From Marinobacterium ramblicola (GTDB lineage: Bacteria > Pseudomonadota > Gammaproteobacteria > Pseudomonadales > Balneatricaceae): a stretch of 64,000 bases of DNA. Positions 28,138 through 38,433 of this stretch are shown here, in pieces. The notes under the pieces are model-generated. The model ran no database searches. It was not told the origin of the DNA and was given only the letters and a program-made list of their open reading frames with translations. The stretch lies in the NCBI RefSeq assembly GCF_019084545.1, contig NZ_JAHREP010000012.1, forward strand, positions 86,887-150,886, given 5' to 3'. Position 1 is the first letter of the stretch. The number at the start of each line of letters is the position of its first letter. A program made the position numbers and the translations under genes.

Positions 28138-28926
28138 ATGAGCCGTCGTTTGGCCGATCTGTTGGATCGTGTGCGCAAGGAGTATGTGCAGGCGATGCTG
28201 GATCATGGCGAGGTTGAGCCCTACCTGACCGCCCACCGTATCTGCAATACGCGCCTTTGGCTGTCCGGCCCCGATCTTGCCACGCTGATCTCCGAAGACC
28301 CCAAGCTGTTGTCCGCGCGTGCCAGTGATCTGATCGATGACGACCGCGAGCGAGCCAATCCCTGCGTCGGTGCGATCGTTACCAGCAATATCGTGGCTGC
28401 CGCGTTGGAGGGGTTGCTGGCCGTGGCCGTGAATCGCGAGTGGCTGGCGGTGGATTCCGACGGTCGGGTGCTGGTGGATGCCCATGAGCTCGACTTGGTG
28501 CCCTCGGTGACCGGTGTCGATTACTCGGATGCCGGGGATTTTACCCCCGCGCGAGGGCGCAGCCGATTAAGTGATATCTTTCATGCGGCGGAGCAGGCCT
28601 ATCTGGAGCGCCTGCAGGATGGCCCGCACGACGCCTATCAACTGGCGCTGATGGTCTCCTCCGATCACTCCATCTTCACGCCAGACGATCTGGCACCGCT
28701 GATATTGGAGAATCCGTTGCTGCTGGGGCTGAGGGCCGATGACCTGGTGGACGAGGAGCTGTTCGATGGCGATCCACCCGCCGGTATCATTATCAGCGCC
28801 CATCTTGCGGAGATGCTGGTGCAGCAGTTGCTCGAGCGGGCGATGGAGACGGGGGCGATCGGTCATGACAGCGAGGGGCAGCCCATACTGTCAGAGACCG
28901 ATGAAGATAATCCGACGGTTCACTGA
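28138..28926 (+). CDS. Hypothetical acidic protein
   Basis: 262 residues from the ATG at 28138 (GGGAGAG just upstream). No signal, membrane or catalytic motif is visible. The protein is acidic, with two internally similar parts: PDLATLISEDPKLLSARASDLIDDDRERANPCVGAIVTSNIVAAALEGLL and PDDLAPLILENPLLLGLRADDLVDEELFDGDPPAGIIISAHLAEMLVQQLL. Each has the same L-x-ENP-LL-x-RA-DLVD-...-G-I-SA-...-LL pattern, so an internal duplication of about 50 residues is likely. The function is unknown; with the gene before it, it probably forms a small unit. Confidence 0.62.
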   Translation: MSRRLADLLDRVRKEYVQAMLDHGEVEPYLTAHRICNTRLWLSGPDLATLISEDPKLLSARASDLIDDDRERANPCVGAIVTSNIVAAALEGLLAVAVNREWLAVDSDGRVLVDAHELDLVPSVTGVDYSDAGDFTPARGRSRLSDIFHAAEQAYLERLQDGPHDAYQLALMVSSDHSIFTPDDLAPLILENPLLLGLRADDLVDEELFDGDPPAGIIISAHLAEMLVQQLLERAMETGAIGHDSEGQPILSETDEDNPTVH

Positions 28927-28952
28927 AACGCCGGATCTCGGCTGAGTCGGGT

Positions 28953-28976
28953 GCTGGAGCCGCTCAGGGCTCCAGC
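28953..28976. terminator. Bidirectional hairpin between converging genes
   Basis: GCTGGAGCC (28953-28961) pairs with GGCTCCAGC (28968-28976) around a 6-base loop, right where the rightward hypothetical gene ends and the TolC-family gene converges. The T-tail is absent; it overlaps the last codons of the TolC gene. Confidence 0.45.
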
Positions 28977-30262
28977 CAGCTATCCAGGGCCAGGATGTCC
29001 TCCGGACTCAGGCTGCCGATCACCTGCTTGAACTGAAACAGTGTGCTGACATGATCGTAGCGGGCGTTGGCGTAGTTCAGTTTGGCCTGGTACAGCGCGT
29101 TCTCCGCATCAAGCACATCGACCACGTTGCGTGTGCCCACCGAGAATCCCTCCTCCGTTGCCTGCAGCGCGGTTTCCCGCGACTTGATGCTCTGCGCGCG
29201 CGCCTTGACGCTCTCCACGCTGGTATTCAGATCGCGCAACAGTGAGCGGGTCTGCTCGGTCAGGTTGCGGCGCTGGTCCTCCAGGCTGAACAGAGCGGCC
29301 TGGTTGCGCAGATCCGCCTCGCTGATGCCGGAGCTCAGTGAGCCGCCGGTGTACAGCGGCACGCTCAGCGACAGTGCGATGCTGTTGCTGTCGCTCCAGT
29401 CGCCTCGCTGGGTGTTCTCTCCATTCTGCATCTCCAGTGTCACCTTGGGTAGGCGCTCGGCTCTGGCGGCTTGAAGTGTGCGCCGGGTGGCATCCTGGTT
29501 GTATTGGCTGACGCGAAAATCGAGATTGTCCTGCAGTGCGCGCTCGAGCCAGGATTCGGGCGAGTTCGGGCTGACCGACTGGATGGGGTAGTCGCTCTTG
29601 AGCGGGGAGATCTGTTCCACACTGGTGCCGCCCAGGCGCTCGACCGCCTCGAAGCTGTTGCGCAGGGCGCCCTGTGCTTCGATCAACTGTACCGCTGCAT
29701 CGTCATAGGATGCCTGGGCGTCGAGGACGTCGGTGATGGCGATCAGGCCGACGTCGAACTGAGCGTTCACCTGATCCAGGCGGCGTTTCAGTGCGCGCTC
29801 CTGGGCCTGGGCCAGATCCAGCGCGCTCTGCGCCCGCAGTACATTCAGGTAGATATCGACGGTGCGCTGAATCAGCGACTGCTGTGCCAGGGCAAACTCG
29901 GTTTGCGCTTTTTCATCGAGCACCTGACCTCGACGGAAGTTGAACCAGCTGCCGGCATCGAAAACCGGTTGGCTCAGTGCCAGGGTGTAGCCGTGGCTGT
30001 TGCCGTCGAAGCTGCGGCTGTCGGTGCGGGTCGTGTCGGCGCTCAGGCCGATCTGCGGTAATAGCGCGGCGCGTGATTGAGGCAGTGCCTCACGATCGGC
30101 ATTGTAGGTGGCTTCGGCCGCCTTTAGCTGCGGATCGTTCGCCAGCGCGCGCAGGTAAAGGTCATGCAGGGCGCCGGCTTGCGCCTGGCTCGTTCCCAGA
30201 GCTGTCAGCAGGGCGGTGGTCAGCAACCATCTTCTTGATCTCAACACTTCTCTATTGCGCAT
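28964..30262 (-). CDS. TolC-family outer membrane channel
   Basis: 432 residues with an N-terminal signal (about 1-28, ending in AQA). Two repeated OEP halves follow (DLYLRALANDPQLKAAEATYNADREALPQSRAALLPQIGLSADTTR and the second repeat with DLRNQAALFSLEDQRRNLTEQTRSLLRDL). TolC trimers form a periplasm-spanning tunnel and outer-membrane barrel used by type I secretion and drug efflux. No adaptor or pump gene is adjacent, as for many chromosomal tolC genes. It begins just after the GGDEF gene (11-bp overlap at 30252-30262). The gene symbol is not assigned because several paralogues usually exist. Confidence 0.9.
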   Translation of the reverse strand: MRNREVLRSRRWLLTTALLTALGTSQAQAGALHDLYLRALANDPQLKAAEATYNADREALPQSRAALLPQIGLSADTTRTDSRSFDGNSHGYTLALSQPVFDAGSWFNFRRGQVLDEKAQTEFALAQQSLIQRTVDIYLNVLRAQSALDLAQAQERALKRRLDQVNAQFDVGLIAITDVLDAQASYDDAAVQLIEAQGALRNSFEAVERLGGTSVEQISPLKSDYPIQSVSPNSPESWLERALQDNLDFRVSQYNQDATRRTLQAARAERLPKVTLEMQNGENTQRGDWSDSNSIALSLSVPLYTGGSLSSGISEADLRNQAALFSLEDQRRNLTEQTRSLLRDLNTSVESVKARAQSIKSRETALQATEEGFSVGTRNVVDVLDAENALYQAKLNYANARYDHVSTLFQFKQVIGSLSPEDILALDSWLEP

Positions 30263-31481
30263 TGTCTGTTCCCTGAGTTTCGTTACGTGCCGCTTTCGCC
30301 TGCTGCAGACGGCGGTCGCTCAGCAGCATTAGATTGTCGCTGCTGCCGCCGGTTTCCGACAGGTTGGCGATACCTGCGCTGGCGCTGAATCTGTCCAGTT
30401 CCGGCAGTTCGCGCATCTCCTGTTCAATTTGGTTCAGGCGCTGCTGCAGCGGTGGTGGTTCATGACGATAAGGCATTAAGACGACAAATTCATCTCCGCC
30501 GAAGCGAAATACCCGATCCTCGGGTCGGCAGATCTGGCTCAACTCCTGGGCAAAGCGGCGAAGGACTTCATCGCCAAATGCCGTGCCTTTGAGCAGATTG
30601 ATAGACGACAGGCCGTTGATGTCGAGCATCGCCATTTCGCAGTTCTGTCCGTAGTGTCGATAGTGCTCCTCGAACGCTTCCAAAGTGGCATCGAAGGCGG
30701 CACGGCCGGGTAGCCCGGTGAGTGCGTCTACCGGATGGTCGAGAGGGGTGGGTATCGCCTTGCCGGGCGAGCGCTCGTTCAGCTCCAGATGGCAGGCGAG
30801 CAGGTCGGCGGCGATCGCCAGCAATCGGGTTGCGAGCGGCAGGCTGTCGGCGTCGGGCGTACCCCATACGCAAAGAGTGCCGACAGCCTGGCCGCCAGTA
30901 AGATCCACGCGTTGCATAATCGCCATGGCTGGCCTGTCGTGCCGGAACAGGCTGTCCTGGGGGTAGCGCTCGACGGGGTCCGATAGAAGCAGCTGCTCGC
31001 TGCCGCCGTAGAGTTCCGCCGTGGCAGTGCCCGGCAGGGGGAGTTGCTCCGGGGCGCAGAGCTTTCCGGCGTGCCAGTGACCCAGCAGCTCGTCGGTGCT
31101 GGCCGATTTATGCTTGATGGCCGCGCAGTGGTCCCAGCTCAATAGTGGGCCAAGCACGGAAGCGGTCGCCAGCCAGGGATCGCCACCTTCCGCCAATGCA
31201 GGGAGCAGGTTGCGGATCATCTGCTTCTCGCTGTCACTGCGGGTGCAGGGCGCGCCTATAATCAGGTGTTGTTGCTTGGCGCTCAGTGACTCGAAAAGGT
31301 AGCCGTCCAGCAGCAATGGTCCCGGCTCGCCCCTAACCGCGTGATCGATCAGGCGCTGGCGGTTGTCCTCGGACAGTGTGGCGAAGGGTGGGTTATGCCA
31401 TTCGGCGGTGTCATCTTTGACGAGTGCGACGGGGTGTTGGGCAGTCTTGAACAGTTCGGTGATGATGCGGGTTTTCAACAC
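30252..31481 (-). CDS. Diguanylate cyclase (GAF-like sensor + GGDEF)
   Basis: About 409 residues from a GTG at 31481, chosen because GGAGG lies 5-6 bases upstream and the extended frame would run into the aminotransferase gene. The N-terminal part (about 1-250) is a sensory region that looks like tandem GAF/PAS-type folds without membrane helices. The C-terminal GGDEF domain is complete: LTGLPGRAAFDATLEAF, MLDINGLSSINLLKG and FRFGGDEFVVLMPYRH (GGDEF about 325). A cyclase making c-di-GMP from two GTP is likely. No clear RxxD inhibitory site is found 5 residues upstream of GGDEF. Confidence 0.82.
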   Translation of the reverse strand: MLKTRIITELFKTAQHPVALVKDDTAEWHNPPFATLSEDNRQRLIDHAVRGEPGPLLLDGYLFESLSAKQQHLIIGAPCTRSDSEKQMIRNLLPALAEGGDPWLATASVLGPLLSWDHCAAIKHKSASTDELLGHWHAGKLCAPEQLPLPGTATAELYGGSEQLLLSDPVERYPQDSLFRHDRPAMAIMQRVDLTGGQAVGTLCVWGTPDADSLPLATRLLAIAADLLACHLELNERSPGKAIPTPLDHPVDALTGLPGRAAFDATLEAFEEHYRHYGQNCEMAMLDINGLSSINLLKGTAFGDEVLRRFAQELSQICRPEDRVFRFGGDEFVVLMPYRHEPPPLQQRLNQIEQEMRELPELDRFSASAGIANLSETGGSSDNLMLLSDRRLQQAKAARNETQGTDNAQ

Positions 31482-31504
31482 CGGGCCTCCATTGCAGCGG
31501 GAAG

Positions 31505-31530
31505 GACAGCGGGAGAGTCCTCCCGCTGTC
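31505..31530 (-). terminator. Terminator-like hairpin after the aminotransferase gene
   Basis: GACAGCGGGAG (31505-31515) pairs with CTCCCGCTGTC (31520-31530) around AGTC, just past the stop of the leftward aminotransferase gene. There is no strong T-run, so readthrough into the GGDEF gene is possible. Confidence 0.65.
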
Positions 31531-31536
31531 TGAACA

Positions 31537-32724
31537 TCAGCTGTTGAGTGCCTTTGCGATGCGTCCGATCGCGTCTTTAAGCACATCCATGCTGGTGGCG
31601 AATGACAGGCGCAAGTTGCCGGGTGCGCCGAAGGCGGAGCCCGGTACCAGTGCGACGCCCGCTTCGGTCAGCAGGTACTCGGCGAGCGCGATATCATCGG
31701 CAAACTCGGGGCGAGAGTCGATCACTTTCTGGAAGCTGGGGAAAGCATAGAAGGTGCCGTCTGCCGGAATGCACTCAACGCCTTCGATCTCGTTCAGGGC
31801 CGATACGACGTAATCGTGACGCTCCTTGAACGCCTTGACCATCTCCTTGACGCACTCCTGATCCCCCTCGAGGGCGGCCTGTGAGGCGACCTGGGAGATT
31901 GAGGTAGGGTTGGAGGTGCTCTGCGACTGGACCTTTTTCATTGCGCCGATCAGCTTGGCGGGGCCGGCGGCATAGCCGATGCGCCATCCGGTCATCGAAT
32001 AGGCCTTGGATACGCCGTTGAGCACGATGGTGCGCTCGTAGAGATCCGGGCAGGCGTTGAGGATGTTGCAGAACGGCTTGTCGCCGAACAGGATGTGTTC
32101 GTACATGTCATCCGTGGCGATCAGCACATCCGGGTGGCGACGCAGGACTTCGCCCAGTGCCGCCAGCTCTTCGAGCGTGTAGGCAACGCCGGTCGGGTTG
32201 GACGGGCTGTTCAGGACTACCAGGCGGGTACGCGGCGTGATCGCATCTTCAAGCTGCTCCGGCGTGATCTTGAAGCGCTGCTCCTGAGTAGTGGTGATGA
32301 TGACGGGCTTGCCGTCGGCCACCAATACCATGTCCGGGTAGGAAACCCAGTAGGGTGCAGGAATGATGACCTCGTCGCCCGGGTTGATCAGCGCCAGCGA
32401 CAGGTTGAAAAAGCTCTGCTTGCCGCCACAGGAAACCAGAATCTGGTTCGCTTCATATTTCAGGCCGTTGTCACGCTCGAACTTGGCGATGATCGCTTTC
32501 TTCAGCGCCGGAGTGCCATCAACAGCGGTGTACTTGGTGAAACCGTTGTTGATTGCGTCGATGGCCGCCTGCTTGATGTGAGCCGGAGTGTCGAAATCCG
32601 GTTCGCCGGCGCCAAGACCGATGATGTTCTGTCCCGCAGCGCGCAGTTCGGCGGCACGGTTGGTGACCGCCAGTGTCGGCGAGGGTTTGATGCTGTTTAC
32701 GCGGTTGGAGAGTTGCACGTCCAA
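31537..32724 (-). CDS. Aspartate aminotransferase (class I, PLP)
   Basis: About 395 residues. It transfers an amino group between aspartate and 2-oxoglutarate using PLP. Motifs are IIGLGAGEPDFDTP at the N-terminus, NSPSNPTGVAY (about 170), ATDDMYEHI, the PLP-lysine region NGVSKAYSMTGWRIGYAAG (about 230-250) and LRLSFATS near the C-terminus. I propose a TTG start at 32724 (MDVQLSNRVNSIKPS), because AGAGGA lies 8 bases upstream and the N-terminus then matches the family; ATG codons exist further up. Its neighbour on the other side of a divergent region is uvrB, an arrangement I recall from pseudomonads. Confidence 0.9.
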   Translation of the reverse strand: MDVQLSNRVNSIKPSPTLAVTNRAAELRAAGQNIIGLGAGEPDFDTPAHIKQAAIDAINNGFTKYTAVDGTPALKKAIIAKFERDNGLKYEANQILVSCGGKQSFFNLSLALINPGDEVIIPAPYWVSYPDMVLVADGKPVIITTTQEQRFKITPEQLEDAITPRTRLVVLNSPSNPTGVAYTLEELAALGEVLRRHPDVLIATDDMYEHILFGDKPFCNILNACPDLYERTIVLNGVSKAYSMTGWRIGYAAGPAKLIGAMKKVQSQSTSNPTSISQVASQAALEGDQECVKEMVKAFKERHDYVVSALNEIEGVECIPADGTFYAFPSFQKVIDSRPEFADDIALAEYLLTEAGVALVPGSAFGAPGNLRLSFATSMDVLKDAIGRIAKALNS

Positions 32725-32966
32725 GCCTAGGTTCCTCTTGCTATCAGTGCCCGAAATCGTCATGAAGTGTAACTCGCAGAGCATACAGGATTCAGGGTCC
32801 ACTCTAAATCCCTGTTGTCGTAAAAAACTGATCAGCAGGTGACTTTAGTGAATAAAGTTGCGGATAAGAAATCCGCACATGCTTGTTGATACCGACCGGG
32901 AAGCGAATGCTTTGCACGGGCGTTACGCGTTATACTTCCGGGTTGGCTTGAATGCAGGATAGAAGG

Positions 32967-34982
32967 ATGAAAGAGAGATTCAAGGTCAGCTCGCCGTTTG
33001 AGCCGGCGGGTGACCAACCGAAGGCGATCGCACAGCTGGTCGAGGGTCTTGAGTCGGGGCTGGCGGCGCAGACGCTGCTGGGCGTGACCGGTTCGGGCAA
33101 AACGTTCACCATGGCCCATGTCATTGCCGCCGTGCAGCGTCCGACCATCATCCTTGCCCATAACAAAACGCTGGCCGCCCAGCTTTACGGCGAGTTCCGC
33201 GAGTTCTTCCCGGACAACTCGGTGGAGTATTTCGTCTCCTACTACGATTATTACCAGCCGGAAGCCTATGTGCCGTCCTCCGACACCTTTATCGAGAAGG
33301 ATGCCTCGATCAACGATCACATCGAGCAGATGCGGCTGTCCGCGACCAAGGCGCTGATGGAGCGGGAGGATGCGATCATCGTCGCTACCGTCTCCTCGAT
33401 CTACGGCTTGGGCGACCCGAAATCCTACCTGTCGATGATGCTGCATCTCGACCGCGGCGACGTGATCGACCAGCGGGCACTGCTGCGCCGATTGGCGGAG
33501 CTGCAATACACGCGTAACGATATCGAGCTGCATCGCGGTACCTACCGGGTACGCGGTGATGTGATCGATGTGTTCCCGGCGGAATCGGAGAAGGAGGCGG
33601 TACGGATCGAGCTGTTCGATGCCGAGATCGAGCAGATCAGCTACTTCGATCTGTTGACCGGTGAAGTGTTGCGGAAAGTGCCGCGTGCCACCATCTATCC
33701 CAAGACCCATTACGTCACTCCTCGTGAAGTGCTGTTGGAAGCGGTGGAACATATCAAGGAAGAGTTGCGCGAGCGTCTCAAGCAGATGCGCGACAATAAT
33801 AAGCTGGTCGAGGCCCAGCGCCTGGAGCAGCGGACTCTCTATGATATCGAGATGATTATGGAGCTGGGCTACTGCTCGGGCATCGAAAACTACTCACGTT
33901 ACCTGTCCGGCCGCGGCCCCGGTGAACCGCCGCCGACCCTGTTCGAATACCTGCCCGACAATGCGCTGGTGATCATCGACGAATCCCATGTCACCATTCC
34001 GCAGCTCGGCGCCATGTATCGAGGCGACCGGTCACGCAAAGAGACGCTGGTCGAGTACGGCTTCCGCCTGCCCTCGGCGCTGGATAACCGGCCGCTCAAG
34101 TTCGAGGAGTGGGAGCGGCTGGCGCCGCAGATGGTGTTTGTCTCGGCTACGCCGAGCAAGTATGAGGCGGAACATACCGAACAGGTGGTGGAGCAGCTGG
34201 TGCGCCCGACCGGGTTGGTCGATCCGGTGGTCGAGGTGCGCCCGGCGTCGACGCAGGTGGACGATCTGCTCTCCGAGATTCGTAAGGTCGCGGCACGCAA
34301 CGAGCGCGTGGTGGTCACGGTGCTGACCAAACGGATGGCGGAGGATCTGACCGAGTTCCTCGCCGAGCACGACGTCCGCGTGCGTTATCTGCACTCCGAT
34401 ATCGATACCGTCGAGCGGGTCGAGATCATCCGCGATCTGCGCATCGGCGAGTTCGATGTGCTGGTGGGGATCAACCTGCTGCGTGAGGGGATCGATATGC
34501 CGGAGGTGGCATTGGTGGCGATTCTCGATGCCGACAAGGAGGGCTTCCTGCGCTCCGAAACCTCGATGATTCAGACCATCGGCCGTGCCGCACGTAACGT
34601 GAACGGACGCGCGATCCTCTATGCCGATCGCATGACCGGCTCCATGGAGCGCGCAATCGGTGAGACCGAGCGGCGTCGCGAGAAGCAGATCGCCTTCAAC
34701 GAGGCGCACGGCATAACGCCGCGCGGTATCGTTAAATCGGTCGCCGATATCATGGAGGGCGCCAACATCCCCGGCCGCAAGAGCGGGCGGAGTGGGCGTA
34801 AGGTTGCCGAGCCCGAAACCAGTTATCGGGTGGATGAGGGCAAGCTTAGCGCTCAGGAGCTGGCACGTACCATCAATCAGCTGGAGGACCGTATGTATGA
34901 GGCGGCGCGGAATCTGGAGTTTGAAAAGGCGGCTCAATTACGCGATGAACTTGAACGGTTAAAACATGCGTCGTTGCCCTAA
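32967..34982 (+). CDS. uvrB: Excinuclease ABC subunit B, UvrB
   Basis: About 671 residues. UvrB receives the damaged DNA from UvrA, inserts a hairpin beside the lesion and recruits UvrC. Features are Walker [17 protein letters not shown] (about 38-53), the beta-hairpin region [30 protein letters not shown] (DEAD-like), helicase motifs [10 protein letters not shown] and [12 protein letters not shown], and a C-terminal UvrC-binding UVR motif ([34 protein letters not shown]). The start at 32967 (MKERFKVSS) fits family N-termini; an ATG at 32952 is an alternative. I found no LexA box upstream. Confidence 0.96.
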   Translation: MKERFKVSSPFEPAGDQPKAIAQLVEGLESGLAAQTLLGVTGSGKTFTMAHVIAAVQRPTIILAHNKTLAAQLYGEFREFFPDNSVEYFVSYYDYYQPEAYVPSSDTFIEKDASINDHIEQMRLSATKALMEREDAIIVATVSSIYGLGDPKSYLSMMLHLDRGDVIDQRALLRRLAELQYTRNDIELHRGTYRVRGDVIDVFPAESEKEAVRIELFDAEIEQISYFDLLTGEVLRKVPRATIYPKTHYVTPREVLLEAVEHIKEELRERLKQMRDNNKLVEAQRLEQRTLYDIEMIMELGYCSGIENYSRYLSGRGPGEPPPTLFEYLPDNALVIIDESHVTIPQLGAMYRGDRSRKETLVEYGFRLPSALDNRPLKFEEWERLAPQMVFVSATPSKYEAEHTEQVVEQLVRPTGLVDPVVEVRPASTQVDDLLSEIRKVAARNERVVVTVLTKRMAEDLTEFLAEHDVRVRYLHSDIDTVERVEIIRDLRIGEFDVLVGINLLREGIDMPEVALVAILDADKEGFLRSETSMIQTIGRAARNVNGRAILYADRMTGSMERAIGETERRREKQIAFNEAHGITPRGIVKSVADIMEGANIPGRKSGRSGRKVAEPETSYRVDEGKLSAQELARTINQLEDRMYEAARNLEFEKAAQLRDELERLKHASLP

Positions 34983-35171
34983 ACCATGCATCCGGGCTTG
35001 TATTGCACTGGCGTTGTGTTAAAAAGTGAGTTCATTGCGACTAAAGTAGGAAAAAGTCGCAAAATACGGACAAGACTCAATTGGGGGGCCCGGAGTGGGC
35101 TTGAGAATCGTCCGAGAAAGATCCCGCCAAGAAGCGGGCGAATTATTATAAAGCTGCACAAGGGAACATCC

Positions 35172-37016
35172 ATGTCCTATCTGAAACTCGGGTTCAAACA
35201 GAATCTGTTACTCGTGGTTATTCTCACGATTCTTGGTTTCGCTGCTCTCGTGACACTCTCGATCACCTCTCTCAACAAGCAGAGCAAAGCGGCCGAGCAG
35301 GTCGATCTGCTCGGTCGCTGGGTGATCGATCTGAGTAACCTCAAATCCGAGGTGTCCAACGTTTCGCGTCTCGAAGGTGAGCGAGCGGTCGAAGCGCTTG
35401 CAGCATTGCAGGAGCAGCAGGCCGGTGTACTGAACACCCTTCTTGAGCAAGGTATGGACAAGGCCGAGACGTTGCAGGTAACCCTGGACGGCTGGGTCAA
35501 TGCCAAAAAGCGCCTGCTGGAAACCACCGATTCAATCGGTCACTCCAATGAGGGGGGGCAGCGAGCGGCAGTGAATCAGGAGATGGATGCCTTTGAGCGG
35601 ACGCTGTTCTCGTTCATGCGCCAGCCGTTCCGGGTATTGAAGGAGAGTGTTTCCCAGGTTATCGAGCAGCGCACCCCGGAAAGCTTCGCCGCCTACAAGG
35701 AGGCTGCTGCAGGCCTGAGAACCAGCCTGATCGAACTCGATTTCCTCGATACCTTTGATGAGCCGCTGACCAAGATTGAAACCGAGATGGACAAGTTGAT
35801 TGTGTTGCTGGAGCAGCAGAACGCGGTCAGCTCGGAAGCCGAGCAATATCTGGTCAGCCTGAATCAAGAGGTTGCTACCGATCTCGACTTCGTGCTCTCT
35901 GAACTCGCCACTGCGCGCAGTGAAGCCAACGAAGCCAGCGGTAAGGCGCGGATGACCATTCTGATCGCCGGGGCGGTGGTCTCGCTGATCATTTTCATCC
36001 TGCTGATGAACACCTGGCGCAAGTCGACCCGCGCACTTACCGCCACACTGGACTCTCTGGAGAAGGTGGCTGCCGGTGACCTGCAGCTGCGTCTGCCGGT
36101 AAGCGAAGGGCATCAGGACGAGTTCGATCGACTGGGTGCTGCGGTGAATAATCTGACCGAACAGCTCGGCAGCGTACTCAACGGTGTCAAGAGCAGCAGC
36201 GAACAGCTGCAGCGGATGTCGTCCGAACTCAGCCAGACGCTGAAGGTGCAGATTAGCGAGAGTGAGCAGACGGAAGCGGAAACCAGTTCGGTTGCGGCGG
36301 CCGCGGAAGAGATCAGCCAGACCGTAATGGAGATGGCGAACGCCTCCGAAGAGACCAACAGGCTTTCCAATCAGGCGCAGGATGCAACCGAGAAGGGCGG
36401 TGCGGTGATTACCGGCGCGTTGGGCTCGCTGGAGCAGATCTCCGATCTGTTCGCCCGCATCCATGATCAGTTGAATGACCTCAATGCCGCTTCCGGTCGC
36501 GTCGATGGTGTCACCGACATGATTAACGGATTGGCAGAGCAGACCAACCTGCTGGCGTTGAACGCGGCGATCGAAGCGGCGCGTGCGGGTGAGGCCGGTC
36601 GTGGCTTCTCGGTTGTCGCGGATGAGGTGCGTGCGCTGGCGGAGAAGACCGTCTCGGCGACCTCCAGCATCAACGAGATCAACAACAATATGCAGGTCCA
36701 GATGAAGCAGATTCTGTCGGCGATGGAGAATGGACAGAATCAGGTCAGCGAAAGCCGCAGTCAGGGTGGGGAAGCGATTCAGGAGATGAGCCATATTCGT
36801 GCGCTCTTCGGTGAAGTCAGCGATCGCAACCAGCAGCAGGCGGCGAGCATCGAGCAGATCTCGGCAACCGCGCAGTCGATTGCGCACAGCATGAACGCGG
36901 TGCTGGATAACGTATCGCGCGGCTCAGAGCGTAGTCGCGAGATCGGCAGCTTCTCGTCCGATGTGGTCGGGCATGCTCAGGGGCTGAAGGAGATGATCTC
37001 CCGGTTCCGTTGCTGA
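35172..37016 (+). CDS. Methyl-accepting chemotaxis protein
   Basis: 614 residues from the ATG at 35172 (AGGGAA 9 bases upstream). Transmembrane helix 1 is at about 10-33. A periplasmic helical sensor (about 34-260) has no recognised ligand site. TM2 is at about 261-282. A HAMP domain (about 283-340; [24 protein letters not shown]) and a long MCP signalling coiled coil follow, with the trimer tip [37 protein letters not shown]. The protein signals through CheW/CheA to the flagellum. No C-terminal NWETF-type pentapeptide is present (ends SRFRC). The ligand is unknown. It sits next to the TRAP transporter, though a terminator separates them. Confidence 0.94.
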   Translation: MSYLKLGFKQNLLLVVILTILGFAALVTLSITSLNKQSKAAEQVDLLGRWVIDLSNLKSEVSNVSRLEGERAVEALAALQEQQAGVLNTLLEQGMDKAETLQVTLDGWVNAKKRLLETTDSIGHSNEGGQRAAVNQEMDAFERTLFSFMRQPFRVLKESVSQVIEQRTPESFAAYKEAAAGLRTSLIELDFLDTFDEPLTKIETEMDKLIVLLEQQNAVSSEAEQYLVSLNQEVATDLDFVLSELATARSEANEASGKARMTILIAGAVVSLIIFILLMNTWRKSTRALTATLDSLEKVAAGDLQLRLPVSEGHQDEFDRLGAAVNNLTEQLGSVLNGVKSSSEQLQRMSSELSQTLKVQISESEQTEAETSSVAAAAEEISQTVMEMANASEETNRLSNQAQDATEKGGAVITGALGSLEQISDLFARIHDQLNDLNAASGRVDGVTDMINGLAEQTNLLALNAAIEAARAGEAGRGFSVVADEVRALAEKTVSATSSINEINNNMQVQMKQILSAMENGQNQVSESRSQGGEAIQEMSHIRALFGEVSDRNQQQAASIEQISATAQSIAHSMNAVLDNVSRGSERSREIGSFSSDVVGHAQGLKEMISRFRC

Positions 37017-37040
37017 TCAGGGTACGGAGTTGAAAGGCAG

Positions 37041-37070
37041 AGGGCGGCTCAGTAATGGGGCGCCCTTTTT
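37041..37070 (+). terminator. Intrinsic terminator after the chemoreceptor gene
   Basis: AGGGCG (37041-37046) pairs with CGCCCT (37061-37066), followed by TTTTT. A 14-base loop separates the arms. Confidence 0.72.
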
Positions 37071-37092
37071 GTTGGGGGCTGATTTCACATTA

Positions 37093-37112
37093 CCTACGTA
37101 AAAATACGTAGG
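37093..37112. promoter_or_regulatory. Perfect palindrome, candidate operator upstream of dctP
   Basis: CCTACGTA-AAAA-TACGTAGG: 8-base arms pair exactly around 4 A residues, about 160 bp before the dctP start. A near-perfect symmetric site with a TACGTA core is the form expected for a NarL/LuxR-type dimer, and such a regulator is encoded downstream at 41788. The link is inferred. It could also be read as a small hairpin, but it has no T-run and is too far from the previous gene's end to be that gene's main terminator. Confidence 0.6.
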
Positions 37113-37270
37113 CAGAGCTGCGTGCTGGCACGGAACCATACCGCGTAATTACGGGTTGGATTGCGCGCTATTGCGAATAGGTCTGTCCAGTTGACCCTGA
37201 GATACTGAAGATCGCTCGATCAGCGTCTAAGCTGATTTGGTGAACCCCAATATAAAAGGACATAAAAACA

Positions 37271-38350
37271 ATGTTGAAACTGACGTTTGCCCGTAAGCTG
37301 ATTGCGGCTGCAGCCTGTGTTGCTGCCGTTATCGCGCCGGCTCAGGCCGCAGAAAAAACCTACCGTCTGAAACTGGCCGAGACCTGGCCGACCAACTTCG
37401 GTGTGTTCAGCCACCCCGCGCGTGAGATGGCGCAGCTGGCGGAACAGATGTCCAACGGCAGACTGAAGATCGAGATCGACACTGCCAACAAACACAAGTC
37501 CGCTTTCGGCGTGTTCGACATGGTCCGTGCCGGTCAGTACGACCTGGGTCACTCAGCTTCCTACTACTGGAAGGGCAAGGTGCCCAATACCCTGTTCTTC
37601 ACCACCATGCCGTTCGGCATGACCGCGACCGAGCAATATGGTTGGTTCTACTACGGTGGTGGCATGGAGCTGATGCAGAAGGTGTACGAGCCGTTCGGCC
37701 TGATGTCGGTTCCCGGCGGCAACACCGGTATGCAGATGGGCGGCTGGTTCCGCAAGGAGATCAACTCCGTCGAGGATCTCAACGGTCTGAAGATGCGTAT
37801 TCCTGGCTTCGCCGGTGAGGTATTGGCCAAGTTGGGCGCAAGCCCGACCAACATCGCGCCGGGTGAGCTCTACACCTCGCTGGAGCGTGGCACCATCGAC
37901 GCACTGGAGTGGGTCGGCCCCTCCATGGACCTGCGCATGGGCTTCCACAAGATCGCGCCTTACTACTACACCGGTTGGCATGAGCCGGGTACCGAGCTGC
38001 AGTTCCTGATCAACAAGAAGAAGTTCGAAACCCTGCCGGAAGATCTGCAGAAGATCCTGTTGACCGCGATGAAGGTGTCTGCCTACAACATGACCATCGA
38101 ATCGCACCATGCATCGGCCGAGAACTGGTTTAACATGAAGACCGAGTTCCCTGACGTACAAGTAAAGAACTTCCCGCCTGAAGTCATCGCTGCGCTGAAA
38201 AAAGCCAACGATGAACTGCTGGTCGACGCGGCTGCAGCGGACCCCCTGGCCAAGGAGATCATCGACTCCCAGGCCGGTTATCAGAAACTGATCCGCGTAT
38301 GGACCAATATCGGCGAACGCGCCTACCTGAACAGCATGGCTGAGGAGTAA
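37271..38350 (+). CDS. dctP: TRAP transporter solute-binding protein DctP (TakP-like)
   Basis: 359 residues with a signal peptide (about 1-26, ending AQA). It binds a carboxylate in the periplasm and hands it to the QM permease. The region ALEWVGPSMDLRMGFHKIAPYYY is the type seen in alpha-keto-acid-binding TakP-like proteins, with Trp/Glu positions for a cation and substrate, and GLKMRIPGFAGEVLAKLG is the conserved helical hinge. Strong cues include QMGGWFRKEINSVEDLNG. It is the first gene of a dctPQM set with 83 bp to the next. The exact substrate (pyruvate, 2-oxobutyrate or another keto acid) is inferred from similarity only. Confidence 0.88.
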   Translation: MLKLTFARKLIAAAACVAAVIAPAQAAEKTYRLKLAETWPTNFGVFSHPAREMAQLAEQMSNGRLKIEIDTANKHKSAFGVFDMVRAGQYDLGHSASYYWKGKVPNTLFFTTMPFGMTATEQYGWFYYGGGMELMQKVYEPFGLMSVPGGNTGMQMGGWFRKEINSVEDLNGLKMRIPGFAGEVLAKLGASPTNIAPGELYTSLERGTIDALEWVGPSMDLRMGFHKIAPYYYTGWHEPGTELQFLINKKKFETLPEDLQKILLTAMKVSAYNMTIESHHASAENWFNMKTEFPDVQVKNFPPEVIAALKKANDELLVDAAAADPLAKEIIDSQAGYQKLIRVWTNIGERAYLNSMAEE

Positions 38351-38433
38351 ACTCCGCCCTGCGGGAGCCCAGCCTCGGCTGCGGCTCCCACGCCTCGTTC
38401 AAACTTACCCCTCGGGCCATGAGGTCGCTGACC

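Noticed and set aside
32803..32966. Possible LexA box upstream of uvrB
   Set aside because: No CTGT-N8-ACAG sequence is present; CTGATCAGCAG near 32828 does not fit.
35045..35085. Possible FliA (sigma-28) promoter before the chemoreceptor gene
   Set aside because: TAAAGT is present but the spacing and the downstream GCCGATAA half do not match.
34986..35171. Upstream in-frame extension of the chemoreceptor gene
   Set aside because: The extension has no ribosome site and would place a non-hydrophobic tail before the first membrane helix; the ATG at 35172 has a good site.
37121..37145. Possible sigma-54 promoter (TGGCACG) upstream of dctP
   Set aside because: The -24-like element is good, but no GC lies 10 bases downstream, so the -12 element is missing.
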